Assembly: GCA_029053015.1 (NCBI GenBank)
Contig: JAIDHX010000019.1
Location: forward strand, 16,130 to 80,129
Direction of reading: 5' to 3'
DNA length: 64,000 bases
From: Lachnospiraceae bacterium
Lineage (GTDB): Bacteria > Bacillota > Clostridia > Lachnospirales > Lachnospiraceae
This document shows, one piece after another, positions 1 to 8,291 of this stretch; within the stretch, counting starts at the first letter, position 1, and the number at the start of each line of letters is the position of its first letter. Below the pieces are notes generated by a model. It did not search any database and had not been told where the DNA came from. It saw only the letters and a program-made list of their open reading frames with translations. The position numbers and the translations under genes were made by a program.

Positions 1-636
1 ACCGGTTACAACGACAAGGAATCACTGCTTGCGGCGGCGCAGTACTTTGTGGATATCAAGGATGTACTGATTGGGGAAGAGGCGTATGTGATTATCAATA
101 TAGCCAACGAGTGGATGGGAAACAGCACCACGAAAGCGTGGAAAGAGGCATACGTGGAGGCGATTCCCATGCTGCGGGAGGCAGGGCTTACCCACACCAT
201 TATGGTGGACAGCGCGGGCTGGGGACAGTATGCCAAGTGCATCGCGGAAGGCGGCAGGGAGGTGTTTGACGCGGATCCGCTGGCAAACGTCATGTTTTCC
301 GTTCATATGTACGGTACAGCGGGAGGAAGCGCCGCAAAAATTGAAACGAATCTGAAATATGCAACGGATAACGGCTTCTGCGTCTGCGTGGGAGAGTTTG
401 GCTATAACCATACGGACGGTGATGTGGACGAGGCGTTTTTGATGCAGTATTGTGAGGAAAATCAGATAGGGTATATTGCATGGTCGTGGAAGGGCAACGG
501 CGGCGGTGTGGAATATCTGGATTTGGCAGTCCAGTGGGACGGCAGCGAGCTTTCTGCCGACTGGGGAGACGTTGTGGTAAACGGTACGAACGGTATCAGG
601 GAAACTTCCCTGATATGTACGGTGTTTGAAGAATAA
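1..636 (+). CDS. Endo-beta-1,4-mannanase, GH5 subfamily 8-like (3' part; start outside window)
   Basis: Hydrolyses internal beta-1,4-mannosidic bonds of mannan. The frame is open from base 1, so only the C-terminal ~211 residues are seen and any signal peptide is lost. The GH5 acid/base glutamate is in the motif NIANEW (Glu codon 109-111) and the nucleophile in VGEFG (Glu codon 394-396). The stretches around LTHTIMVDSAGWGQY, HTDGDVDE and IAWSWKGN closely resemble Bacillus alkaline GH5_8 mannanases from memory. It ends 29 bp before an acetyl-mannan esterase gene with which it probably forms an operon. The subfamily call is by recognition of motifs, not by search. Likely secreted, because its neighbours are extracellular. 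Confidence 0.88.
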   Translation, partial: TGYNDKESLLAAAQYFVDIKDVLIGEEAYVIINIANEWMGNSTTKAWKEAYVEAIPMLREAGLTHTIMVDSAGWGQYAKCIAEGGREVFDADPLANVMFSVHMYGTAGGSAAKIETNLKYATDNGFCVCVGEFGYNHTDGDVDEAFLMQYCEENQIGYIAWSWKGNGGGVEYLDLAVQWDGSELSADWGDVVVNGTNGIRETSLICTVFEE

Positions 637-665
637 GCAGGAGATATTATAATATGGGAGGAAAT

Positions 666-1958
666 ATGGAATATCAAAAGGAAAAGAAAAGGACAGGGGC
701 GAAGTTCGGCTGCATTCTTATGCTTTGCTTTGCATTGCTGCTTTCGGCATGTGCTGCTGAAAAGGAAAATGATGCAAACATAAATACTTTGCCGGAATCC
801 TCAGGTGATGAGGCGGATGGGGAAGCGGCGGCAGCAGATTTGGAATCGCTGCTTGCGGCGTGTACTTATATAGATAAGGACATGTACGAGCGTGCCTGTG
901 CCTTTCCGGAAGGGGATTTGTCCCGCATTGCGGCTGCCATGCGAAAAGCAAGGGACGGGGAAAAAGTAACGATAGGCGTGATTGGCGGTTCCATCACACA
1001 GGGCTCCTCTGCCTCCAATCAAAACAACTGCTATGCGTCCCTCTTAAAAAAATGGTGGGAGGATACTTTTCCGGATGCAGAAATAGAATTTGTCAATGCG
1101 GGCGTGGGCGGAACCAGCTCCTATTTGGGGGTGCACAGGGTCGGGACGGACTTGCTCAGTTATGAGCCTGATTTTGTGGTAGTGGAGTTTTCCGTGAATG
1201 ACGGCAACAATATATTTTACAAAAAGAGCTATGACAATCTGGTGCGCCGGATTTTGAAGGAGGAAAATGCGCCTGCGGTATTGCTTTTGTTTATGACAAT
1301 GGAGGACGGAACCAGTGCGCAGGACAACGATTCGCTGATTGGTTTTCAGTATGGACTTCCTATGATAAGCTACCGGAATGCGGTGCTGCAGGAAATTGAG
1401 GAAGGCGCTTTTACGTGGAAGGACATTTCGCCGGATAACATTCATCCCAATGACAGGGGGCATGCCATTGTGGGAGAACTGCTTTCCGTATATCTGACAG
1501 ATATTTACAACCATCTTGATGAGATAGACGCGGAAGTGACGCCTTTTGACAAGCCCGTGATTACCAAAGAAGCCTATCTGGAGGCGGCGCTTCTCGGCAG
1601 TAAGGATATCGAGCCAACGGAATGGGGCAGCTTTGCGGAACAGGATATCAATTGGAGATTCCCCGGCAACTGGTATACAGAGACGGGAGAAGAAAGCATT
1701 GTATTTTCGGTGGAAGCTGCGAACATCGGTGTTATGTATCAGAAAATGACGAACGGAACGGGCGGACAGTTTGAAGTATATGTAGATGGCGAGTACGCCA
1801 TGACCCTGGATTCCGATTTTACCGGCGGCTGGGGCGATTACGGCGAGACCGTGGAGGTTTACTCTTCAGGGGAAAAGGCGGTCCACACCGTGGAATTCAG
1901 AAAAGTGGAAGGTACGCCGGAGGCTGCTTTTGCGATTCTTGCTTTGATGGTGTCGTAA
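666..1958 (+). CDS. SGNH-fold acetyl-mannan esterase lipoprotein (CE17-like)
   Basis: Predicted to remove acetyl groups from mannan at the cell surface. The N-terminus carries a lipoprotein signal with lipobox LSAC (Cys29). The SGNH blocks are GGSITQG (Ser109), the GGTSS/NDGNN region, and DNIHPND (Asp257/His260 as the D-x-x-H pair). A C-terminal ~100-residue beta-rich domain follows, as in Roseburia CE17 esterases with an appended CBM35-like module. I chose ATG 666 because GGGAGG lies 5 bp upstream; an in-frame ATG at 654 is possible (adds 4 residues). A paralogue without signal peptide lies at 24,810, giving an outside/inside pair. Family assignment rests on architecture and locus context. 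Confidence 0.8.
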   Translation: MEYQKEKKRTGAKFGCILMLCFALLLSACAAEKENDANINTLPESSGDEADGEAAAADLESLLAACTYIDKDMYERACAFPEGDLSRIAAAMRKARDGEKVTIGVIGGSITQGSSASNQNNCYASLLKKWWEDTFPDAEIEFVNAGVGGTSSYLGVHRVGTDLLSYEPDFVVVEFSVNDGNNIFYKKSYDNLVRRILKEENAPAVLLLFMTMEDGTSAQDNDSLIGFQYGLPMISYRNAVLQEIEEGAFTWKDISPDNIHPNDRGHAIVGELLSVYLTDIYNHLDEIDAEVTPFDKPVITKEAYLEAALLGSKDIEPTEWGSFAEQDINWRFPGNWYTETGEESIVFSVEAANIGVMYQKMTNGTGGQFEVYVDGEYAMTLDSDFTGGWGDYGETVEVYSSGEKAVHTVEFRKVEGTPEAAFAILALMVS

Positions 1959-1975
1959 GTAGGGATAAAAAATCA

Positions 1976-2004
1976 TTGAAAAACAGTCATTGATATGCTA
2001 TATT
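1976..2004 (+). promoter_or_regulatory. Promoter of putative antisense (antitoxin) RNA
   Basis: TTGAAA, 17-bp spacer, TATATT. It would start transcription near 2011 and direct an RNA that runs against the small toxin gene. No protein-coding frame follows. Confidence 0.55.
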
Positions 2005-2010
2005 ATAAAC

Positions 2011-2106
2011 ATAAAGGGAAGCCACAGAGGCGGCTACCCTTAAATGAAAACTGTTATATGTTAACAGCCGTCACTATTGCAGTAGTGGCGGCTATTTTCG
2101 TTTTTT
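2011..2106 (+). ncRNA. Putative type I antitoxin RNA
   Basis: About 95-nt RNA predicted from the promoter above to a strong intrinsic terminator. It holds two hairpins: AAGGGAAGCC/GGCTACCCTT (one mismatch, ~2013-2042) and AGCCGTCACTA/TAGTGGCGGCT (2066-2093), the latter followed by ATTTTCGTTTTTT. Its 3' end overlaps the 3' end of the convergent small toxin gene, the arrangement seen in TxpA/RatA and BsrG/SR4 type I modules. The role is inferred from layout; the transcript itself is not shown by sequence. Confidence 0.5.
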
Positions 2107-2187
2107 GCTGAAGATTGTGTAGCACAATCCAACAAGTGCGCAAATGAATATTCCAATCTGAATCAAGTCAGAATATGTAACATACAT
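2092..2187 (-). CDS. Small hydrophobic peptide, putative holin-like type I toxin (31 aa)
   Basis: A 31-residue peptide (begins MYVTYSDLIQ, ends FSKKRK): one predicted membrane helix (about residues 9-26) with a basic tail, the design of type I toxins and of the short 'putative holin-like toxin' family common in Firmicutes. It has a strong ribosome site (AAAGGAGGG about 9 bp upstream), its own promoter (2276-2304, minus strand) and a ~80-nt leader in which CCCTCC stretches can pair with the ribosome site. An antisense RNA converges on its 3' end. It lies between an esterase gene and a GH26 gene and has no link to mannan use. Family identity is by pattern, not by search. Confidence 0.6.
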   Translation of the reverse strand: MYVTYSDLIQIGIFICALVGLCYTIFSKKRK

Positions 2188-2212
2188 TGGCAACGCCCTC
2201 CTTTCTCACGTC

Positions 2213-2230
2213 CGGAGGGTGACCCCTCCG
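2213..2230 (-). promoter_or_regulatory. Toxin mRNA leader hairpin / anti-Shine-Dalgarno
   Basis: Perfect 7-bp stem CGGAGGG-GTCA-CCCTCCG read on the minus strand, just upstream of the toxin ribosome site GGAGGG. Its CCCTCC arm, and a second CCCTCC further upstream, are complementary to that site, so the leader could switch between open and closed forms. Confidence 0.5.
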
Positions 2231-2275
2231 AGGTGGAGGGCAGCCGCCTTAGGCTCTATGGTTTCCCGTACACGT

Positions 2276-2304
2276 ACTATAGCACATTCCGTAATATGCT
2301 GCAA
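2276..2304 (-). promoter_or_regulatory. Promoter of the small toxin gene
   Basis: Read on the minus strand: TTGCAG, 17-bp spacer, TATAGT. Predicted start near 2269 gives a leader of about 80 nt before the toxin ATG at 2187. Confidence 0.6.
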
Positions 2305-2309
2305 TCTGA

Positions 2310-2327
2310 TTTTGTGAATTCACAAAA
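2310..2327. repeat. Perfect 18-bp palindrome
   Basis: TTTTGTGAATTCACAAAA reads the same on both strands. It lies 5 bp upstream of the toxin -35 box and 10 bp past the stop of the minus-strand GH26 gene. It may be an operator or a weak terminator; the sequence does not decide. Confidence 0.45.
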
Positions 2328-2336
2328 AATACATCT

Positions 2337-3254
2337 TTACAAATCCATAAATCTTTCTTTCAGTCTCTCCAGTGTAATCACATAGGGATGGTTATACACA
2401 TACCGCACATAATCCGCACTGTTCTGTTCGTGGATATGAATGGTGTGCCAGGTCAGAAACCAGCACCAGTCCACATGTTTCAGGGCAAGAAGCCCCGGCT
2501 CTGGAAGAGGTCCGTTTTCGTGATGGCAGATGGGCATTTGCTTGTCCGTCCTTTTTTCGATCCAGTGATACAATTCTTCATGAATCCCTTCGGTATAGGC
2601 ATCGCCGCCGATACAGTCCACATAGGCGTCCCCGGGATACCAGCCCTCGTGCATCTCGTGGGAATAACCCAGTACCCAGATTAAATGATTGAGCTTATGT
2701 AAATGGGTAAAACGTTCGTACATCAGCCGCCACAGCTTTTGAAACGCTTCTGCGCCGCCTTTTCCCCACCAGAACCATGCGCCGTCAAATTCGTGCAGCG
2801 GACGCCATAGAACGGGGATTTTTGCGTCGCGCAGAATGGCAAGCGCGCCGGCAGCGCGGTCCAGATTGTCCAAAAGTCCCTGATGAAGCGCTGTGCCCGG
2901 AGTGAGCAGTTCCGCCATATCTACGCTTTCCTGACTGGAAGGGTAACCGACGCCGAAAGGCGGGATGCCCCAATGCCAGCAAATAGACACAATGCCGCCT
3001 TTGTTATGCCAGTCTTGCGCGCGTTTGTTGACACCTTCAAAGTCATTTTCTATATAGTCAAGTCCTAAAATGGCAGGAAGCTGTCCGCTGACTTCTTTAA
3101 TATAAGAAAGTTCTCTGCCGTTTGTTTTGTCCCGCGGACATTCCTGCTGCCCGGAAAGGATTCCATTTCCTTTTAAAGAGCAGAGAAAGCGGTAGAGCTT
3201 TACGGCAGCCTCCTGTGCGTCCGGATTGGTGAGGGTATAGGTATCTGTTGTCAT
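2337..3254 (-). CDS. GH26 endo-beta-1,4-mannanase, cytoplasmic form
   Basis: GH26 TIM-barrel enzyme of 305 residues with no signal peptide, so it should act inside the cell on imported manno-oligosaccharides. The acid/base is Glu155 in RPLHEFDGAWFWWG and the nucleophile is Glu246 in HHENGP. ICWHWG is also typical of the family. Start chosen at 3254 because AAGGAG sits 8 bp upstream; a longer frame begins at 3326 but lacks a ribosome site. It is transcribed opposite to the rest of the locus, sharing an AT-rich divergent promoter region (3255-3721) with the lipoprotein GH26. An alternative is release through an unrecognised route, but nothing in the sequence suggests it. Confidence 0.9.
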   Translation of the reverse strand: MTTDTYTLTNPDAQEAAVKLYRFLCSLKGNGILSGQQECPRDKTNGRELSYIKEVSGQLPAILGLDYIENDFEGVNKRAQDWHNKGGIVSICWHWGIPPFGVGYPSSQESVDMAELLTPGTALHQGLLDNLDRAAGALAILRDAKIPVLWRPLHEFDGAWFWWGKGGAEAFQKLWRLMYERFTHLHKLNHLIWVLGYSHEMHEGWYPGDAYVDCIGGDAYTEGIHEELYHWIEKRTDKQMPICHHENGPLPEPGLLALKHVDWCWFLTWHTIHIHEQNSADYVRYVYNHPYVITLERLKERFMDL

Positions 3255-3332
3255 AAGCAATCTCCTTGTAAAACTATAATAGAATAGAAATAATCGCAGG
3301 GAACCTGAATGCTTTGTTTCTATCATATCACA

Positions 3333-3386
3333 TTAGGTAATTAGAAGAAAGCTAAATTTAGCTAAAAAATAACTTTGATTACCTAA
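3333..3386. promoter_or_regulatory. Nested inverted repeats, candidate regulator binding region
   Basis: Outer arms TTAGGTAAT (3333-3341) and ATTACCTAA (3378-3386) are exact inverted copies. Nearly centred between them is the 14-bp perfect palindrome AGCTAAATTTAGCT (3350-3363). The position in a divergent promoter region suggests protein binding. Regulator unknown. Confidence 0.4.
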
Positions 3387-3562
3387 AAGTTAAGTAACCA
3401 AAGTAAAAAAGACAATAAAAAGTAAAAAAAACGGCAAAAAACCAAATCAAGGAAAAAAGTTTACCGATGCAAAAAGAACAAAAGAGCAGAATGATAGATA
3501 TAAAAAACTGCACAAAAATGAAAAACCAATATTAGCGAAAACAACAAAATGCATAAAATAGG

Positions 3563-3591
3563 TTGCGATTTTTGGTGATATGTAGTAAAAT
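3563..3591 (+). promoter_or_regulatory. Promoter of the mannan operon
   Basis: TTGCGA, 17-bp spacer, TAAAAT; predicted start near 3598, leaving a leader of about 120 nt before the GH26 lipoprotein gene. Confidence 0.55.
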
Positions 3592-3680
3592 TATTGCATA
3601 AATTAAAAGAACTTAAAATTACTTAACGTAAAATACAGTATTTACGGCATAAAGTAAGGATAAATAGAGAACCGTCATCT

Positions 3681-3690
3681 TTTACGTAAA
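3681..3690. promoter_or_regulatory. Candidate LacI-type operator
   Basis: Perfect palindrome TTTACGTAAA with a central CG, as is common in LacI-family operators, lying downstream of the promoter at 3563. A related half-match (TTAACGTAAA) is at about 3624. A LacI regulator is encoded at 21,370, so a link is plausible but unproven. Confidence 0.3.
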
Positions 3691-3721
3691 GGGGATATAT
3701 GACGTGAACAGGAGATTGAAT

Positions 3722-5242
3722 ATGAAGAGAGGCGGCAGGATTTTAAGTATCGGTCTGGCAGCGGCTATGGGAGCTGCTATGGCCGGTTGTTCTGCGGGCA
3801 AAGATACGGGGCAGCCGTCGGGTGCCGATTTTGTGCAGACGACAATTGGTATATATGAAGCAGAGGACGCTGTGTTTTCCGGCAATGTGCAGGCAGCCAA
3901 TCCGGTCAAGGAGGGCTATTCCGGAACGGGCTACGTGGAAGGATTTCAGGCGGATGCCGATAGCTGTACTTTTACTGTAACGGTGCCGGAGGATGGTTTT
4001 TACGATTTGAATTTTGTGAGTGCCAGCAGCGGCGGGGAAAAGCACAATTATGTCAGCATTGATGGTTCTTCGGCAGGAACCGTGTATGTGGAGGAGAGCA
4101 GTTTTACGGACTCAGGACTGACACGGGTATATTTGGAAGCAGGAGAGCATGAGATCAGCCTGTCGAAGTACTGGGGCTGGATTTATCTGGATTACTTAGA
4201 GGTACTTACCTCGGCGCCGATAGACGAGAGCATTTATGAGGTGACTGCAGGGCTTTGCAATCCCAATGCCTCCGACGAGACGAAAAGGCTTTACAGCTAT
4301 TTGTGTGATATCTACGGTGAAAAGTTTTTGTCAGGGCAGTACTGTGATACCGGTCCGAACGGCAAGGAGTTTCAGGTAGTCAGAAGGGCGACCGGTAAGA
4401 CGCCGGCGGTGATAGGCCTGGATTTTATCGAATACACGCCTTCCCGCGTGGAACATGGAAGCAGGGGTATAGCGACAGATATTGCCATCAATTTCTGGGA
4501 GAGCGGTGGTATCGTAACTTTCTGCTGGCACTGGAATGCACCTTCCAAATATCTGACGGGGCAGTGGTACAGCGGTTTTTATAATGATTACACGAACATT
4601 GATTTGGCAAAAATCATGAACGGTGAGGACGCGGAAGGTTATGATTTACTGATGGCAGATATAGACGCCATCGCAGAGCAGCTTCTGATTTTGCAGGAAG
4701 CGAAGGTTCCGATACTGTGGAGGCCGCTGCATGAGGCAGGCGGCGGCTGGTTCTGGTGGGGAGCGAGCGGACCGGAGGCATATAAGCAGCTTTACATATT
4801 GCTTTATGAGCGTCTTACCAATGAATATGGGCTTAACAATCTCATCTGGGTATGGAACGGACAGGATTCGGAATGGTATCCGGGAGATGAATATGTAGAC
4901 ATTATCGGAGAGGATGTTTACCCGGGAGAAAAAGTCTACACTTCACAGATTGATACGTACCTGAATGCGGCGATGAACTGCAGCACGGAGACCAAACTGG
5001 TCTATATGACGGAAAACGGCTGCATTTTCGACCCTGAACTTGCAAAGCGTGACGGAGCTATGTGGGGAATGTGGTGCACTTGGGGCGGTGAGTTTGTGGC
5101 CAAGGATGTTGCCGTGTTTACCCTGAGCGAGCAGTATACGGAAGAATACATGCTGATTAAGGCGTATGAGGATGAAGACGTTATTACGCTGGAGGATTTA
5201 CCGGACTTAAAGACATATGAAATCCGTAAGGATTTGAAGTAG
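3722..5242 (+). CDS. Lipoprotein endo-beta-1,4-mannanase, CBM35/6-like module plus GH26
   Basis: Surface-anchored mannanase of 506 residues. The signal ends in the lipobox MAGC (Cys23). Residues ~40-165 form a beta-sandwich carbohydrate-binding module of CBM35/CBM6 type (YEAEDA start, YLDYLEV end). The GH26 domain follows: acid/base Glu338 in RPLHEAGGGWFWWG, nucleophile Glu431 in YMTENGC. ATG 3722 is preferred (AGGAGA 6 bp upstream) over an in-frame GTG at 3704. First gene of a long plus-strand operon that continues into an ABC transporter, so it likely supplies oligosaccharides to that importer. Candidate operators lie upstream. Confidence 0.92.
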   Translation: MKRGGRILSIGLAAAMGAAMAGCSAGKDTGQPSGADFVQTTIGIYEAEDAVFSGNVQAANPVKEGYSGTGYVEGFQADADSCTFTVTVPEDGFYDLNFVSASSGGEKHNYVSIDGSSAGTVYVEESSFTDSGLTRVYLEAGEHEISLSKYWGWIYLDYLEVLTSAPIDESIYEVTAGLCNPNASDETKRLYSYLCDIYGEKFLSGQYCDTGPNGKEFQVVRRATGKTPAVIGLDFIEYTPSRVEHGSRGIATDIAINFWESGGIVTFCWHWNAPSKYLTGQWYSGFYNDYTNIDLAKIMNGEDAEGYDLLMADIDAIAEQLLILQEAKVPILWRPLHEAGGGWFWWGASGPEAYKQLYILLYERLTNEYGLNNLIWVWNGQDSEWYPGDEYVDIIGEDVYPGEKVYTSQIDTYLNAAMNCSTETKLVYMTENGCIFDPELAKRDGAMWGMWCTWGGEFVAKDVAVFTLSEQYTEEYMLIKAYEDEDVITLEDLPDLKTYEIRKDLK

Positions 5243-5279
5243 AAGTGGAATAAAAATAAACGAAGAAAGAGGTATGGGT

Positions 5280-8279
5280 ATGAAACCGAGAAAAACCGGC
5301 AAAAAAATCATGTCATTGGTGCTGACTGCTGCCATGATTCTGTCCCTGCTCCCGATGGTAGGAATGGAAAGCCATGCAAAGACAGACCTGCAGATGGATG
5401 ACTTTGACGAGATTATCAGTACATACAATATCGACGACTCCATTCCTTCCTATAAGGATTATATGGAGCAGTATGGAAACGAGAACCGTCCTGACAGGAC
5501 GATTGAGGTTCCGGCAGGCGGGTATGTGCGGTATGAGGAAAGCGACAAGGAGGCAGTTCCTTCCATATATAGTGATTTTGAAGGAATGGCAGGTGACAGT
5601 GTACTGACCGGCGAGGACTCTTTGATTGAGTTTGAGGTTGATGTGCCGGAAAGCGGTCTCTACAATCTTTCGGTTGTGTATTATCCTGTGGAGGGTAAAA
5701 ACTCTGACATCGAAAGAAGTGTGTTTATAGATGGCGAGCTGCCTTTTGAGGAATTGTCACGTCTTACCTTCCCCAGAGTCTGGACCAATTATGTGGAGGA
5801 TTCCTACATAAATGAAAACGGTGTCAGGATTATGAACTGGGAAAAGGATAATCAGGGCAACGACGTAAAACCGAAAACTATGGAAATTCCGGAATGGCAG
5901 AGCAGATACCTCTATGACAGCAACGGTTATATCACAGAGCCGCTTGCTATTTATCTGGAGAAGGGTACACATACCATTTCCCTGCTGTCCTTAAAGGAGC
6001 CGATGCTGATTAGCAAGCTGGTGCTCAATACGGAGGGTGCGATTGCTCCCTATGCAGAAGTGAAAGCGGCATGGGATGCTGCGGGCGCTGCAAATACAAC
6101 CGGTACGATTATTACGTTAGAGGGAGAGTTCGCGACCAAGACCTCTTCCCAGATGCTGTATCCCCAGCAGGATCAGTCTTCTCCTTCAGTTTCTCCTTCC
6201 AGTGCCAAGGAACTGTTAAACAACTCTATCGGCGGCAATTCCTGGAGACTTGTGGGACAGTGGATTGAGTGGAGCTTTGAAGTGCATGAAGCGGGCTATT
6301 ACAATATTGCCCTTTATGATAAGCAGAACTTTTCACGAGGCATCCATGTGTCAAGGCGTATTACCATAGACGGAGTAGTGCCTTTTGAAGAGATGTCTGA
6401 CTATGCGTTTTCTTACGGACAGAGCTGGCGTGAAGACGTGCTTAAGGATGAAGATGGAAATGCTTATATGTTCTATCTGGAAGCCGGAACGCACACACTT
6501 CGTATGGAAGCGGTGCTCGGTGAGTTTTCTGAAATTGTGGGTCTGGTAGAGGATTCCGTGCAGCAGCTCAACAGCATCTACAGGCAGGTTATTAAAGTAA
6601 CCGGTGTGAAGCCTGATACCTTCCGTGACTATCAGCTCGCAGCAGTTCTTCCGAATCTGCATGATGAGCTTGTGGAGGCAAGGGATACGCTGGATGAAGC
6701 GCTTGCGATGCTCGAGGCAGTGGCAGGCAAGAACACGGATAAAAAGACTGTGCTCCTTACCATGCGCGACCAGTTAAACGATTTGATTAAGGATGAAGAG
6801 TACTTTGTCCGTACCATCGGTTCTTATAAAATAAATGTCAGAGCGCTTGGTACATGGATTACACAGGTTATCAGCCAGCCCCTGCAGGTGGACAGAATTT
6901 CTATCTATTCTCCCGGGGAGAAGATAAAATATGATAAGACCGGGTTCTTTTCGGGTGCGGGCTATGAAATCAAGAGATTATATTACTCTTTTGTAATAGA
7001 CTACAACAATATCGGAAGTGTCAGCGACGGTAAGGACGGCGGAGAATCCATTACTCTGTGGATTGGCTCCGGACGTGATCAGGCGAACGTAATCAAGTCG
7101 ATGATTGACGAGAGCTTTACCAGCCAGACAGGCATAGGCGTCAACGTACAGTTGGTAGATATGTCTACTTTGCTGAAGGCGACACTGGTTGGAGAGGGCC
7201 CCGACGTAGCGATTCAGGTGGCAAACACCAATGGTATTGCCGGAGCGGTTTTGAATACGGGCAATGACACACCTGTCAATTATGGTATTCGAAATGCAGT
7301 GCTTGATTTGAACCAGTTCCCCGATCTGGACGAGGTGCTTGCAAGATTTCCGGAGGCAGCGACGCTGCAGTTTTCCTATGACGGTGCTGTATATGCACTG
7401 CCGGAGACGCTGACTTACCCCGTTATGTTCTACCGCAAGGATATTCTGGCGGAAATCGGGCTGGAAACTCCTGAGACATGGGATGACGTAAAAGTGGCGA
7501 TGACCGTGCTTGCCAAGAACCAGATGGAGTTCGGCATGCTGCCGACGGAGCAGATATTTGCTTCCATATTGTATCAGAACGGCGGCGCGTACTATACAGA
7601 TGACGCAAAGGCATCGGCGTTGGATTCTGACATTGCTGTCAGCGTCTTTAAAGATTTCTGTGAGTATTACACAGATTACAAGCTGGATAAAGAAACCAGT
7701 GTGGAAGAGCGTTTCAGGACGGGTGAATGTCCGATTATCATAGCGGATTACACGACTTACAATAACTTTGCGGTATCCGCACCGGATATTGCAGGTCTGT
7801 GGAGCTTTACACAGATACCCGGAACTGTGCAGGCGGATGGCACAGTGGATCACTCCGTAGCAAGCACCGGTCTTGCCAGCATGATTATGGCGGATACGGA
7901 TCATCCGGCTGCAAGCTGGGAGTTCATAAAGTGGTGGACCAGTGAGGAAACCCAGACACAGTACGGACGTGAGATGGAAGGTCTGATGGGTTCTGCAGCG
8001 AGAGTGCCGACGGCAAACTACAATGCATTCTTAAATATGCCCTGGCCGGTAGATGACTTTGAGGCGTTAAAAGAGTCCATGGAATGGGTGAAGGGAATTC
8101 CGCAGGTACCCGGCGGATACTACTCATGGCGTAACGTGTACAATGCGTTCTATACGGTGGTGACGGAGACCGATACGGCTCTGCCGCGAGAAGAACTGAT
8201 GGATAAGGTAATTTATATTAATGCAGAAATAAAATACAAGCGTGAAGAGCTTGAATTGGATGTGGAACGCGGAAAGTAG
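5280..8279 (+). CDS. Very large ABC extracellular solute-binding protein (family 1) with N-terminal carbohydrate-binding-like modules
   Basis: About 999 residues, more than twice the usual 400-550 for sugar-binding proteins. It has a Sec signal (to about residue 35) but no lipobox. Two jelly-roll-like segments follow (~75-250 and ~310-430), each with a Y-x-L/I-S-type edge and an L/Y-L-E-x-G-T-H-T motif typical of CBM6/35-like folds. A helical segment comes next (~430-510). The family 1 binding domain starts near residue 590 (SITLWIGSGRDQ) and includes GEGPDVAIQ and SWEFIKWWTSEE. ATG 5280 has AGAGG 7 bp upstream. Two permease genes follow at once. It probably captures manno-oligosaccharides; retention without lipidation is unexplained. 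Confidence 0.82.
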   Translation: MKPRKTGKKIMSLVLTAAMILSLLPMVGMESHAKTDLQMDDFDEIISTYNIDDSIPSYKDYMEQYGNENRPDRTIEVPAGGYVRYEESDKEAVPSIYSDFEGMAGDSVLTGEDSLIEFEVDVPESGLYNLSVVYYPVEGKNSDIERSVFIDGELPFEELSRLTFPRVWTNYVEDSYINENGVRIMNWEKDNQGNDVKPKTMEIPEWQSRYLYDSNGYITEPLAIYLEKGTHTISLLSLKEPMLISKLVLNTEGAIAPYAEVKAAWDAAGAANTTGTIITLEGEFATKTSSQMLYPQQDQSSPSVSPSSAKELLNNSIGGNSWRLVGQWIEWSFEVHEAGYYNIALYDKQNFSRGIHVSRRITIDGVVPFEEMSDYAFSYGQSWREDVLKDEDGNAYMFYLEAGTHTLRMEAVLGEFSEIVGLVEDSVQQLNSIYRQVIKVTGVKPDTFRDYQLAAVLPNLHDELVEARDTLDEALAMLEAVAGKNTDKKTVLLTMRDQLNDLIKDEEYFVRTIGSYKINVRALGTWITQVISQPLQVDRISIYSPGEKIKYDKTGFFSGAGYEIKRLYYSFVIDYNNIGSVSDGKDGGESITLWIGSGRDQANVIKSMIDESFTSQTGIGVNVQLVDMSTLLKATLVGEGPDVAIQVANTNGIAGAVLNTGNDTPVNYGIRNAVLDLNQFPDLDEVLARFPEAATLQFSYDGAVYALPETLTYPVMFYRKDILAEIGLETPETWDDVKVAMTVLAKNQMEFGMLPTEQIFASILYQNGGAYYTDDAKASALDSDIAVSVFKDFCEYYTDYKLDKETSVEERFRTGECPIIIADYTTYNNFAVSAPDIAGLWSFTQIPGTVQADGTVDHSVASTGLASMIMADTDHPAASWEFIKWWTSEETQTQYGREMEGLMGSAARVPTANYNAFLNMPWPVDDFEALKESMEWVKGIPQVPGGYYSWRNVYNAFYTVVTETDTALPREELMDKVIYINAEIKYKREELELDVERGK

Positions 8280-8291
8280 GAGGAGGAAAAG

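Larger units (their letters stand above)
3255..3721. promoter_or_regulatory. Divergent AT-rich promoter region between two GH26 genes
   Basis: A 467-bp gene-free, strongly AT-rich stretch that must hold the promoters of both the minus-strand GH26 and the plus-strand locus. A good sigma-A-type promoter is visible for the plus strand (3563-3591), together with nested palindromes (3333-3386) and a TTTACGTAAA palindrome (3681-3690). No open frame with coding character is seen. Confidence 0.6.

Noticed and set aside
6978..7904. 308-codon open frame on the minus strand
   Set aside because: Lies wholly inside the solute-binding-protein gene, has a low-complexity Arg/His/Cys/Ile-rich shadow composition, no ribosome site and no domain.
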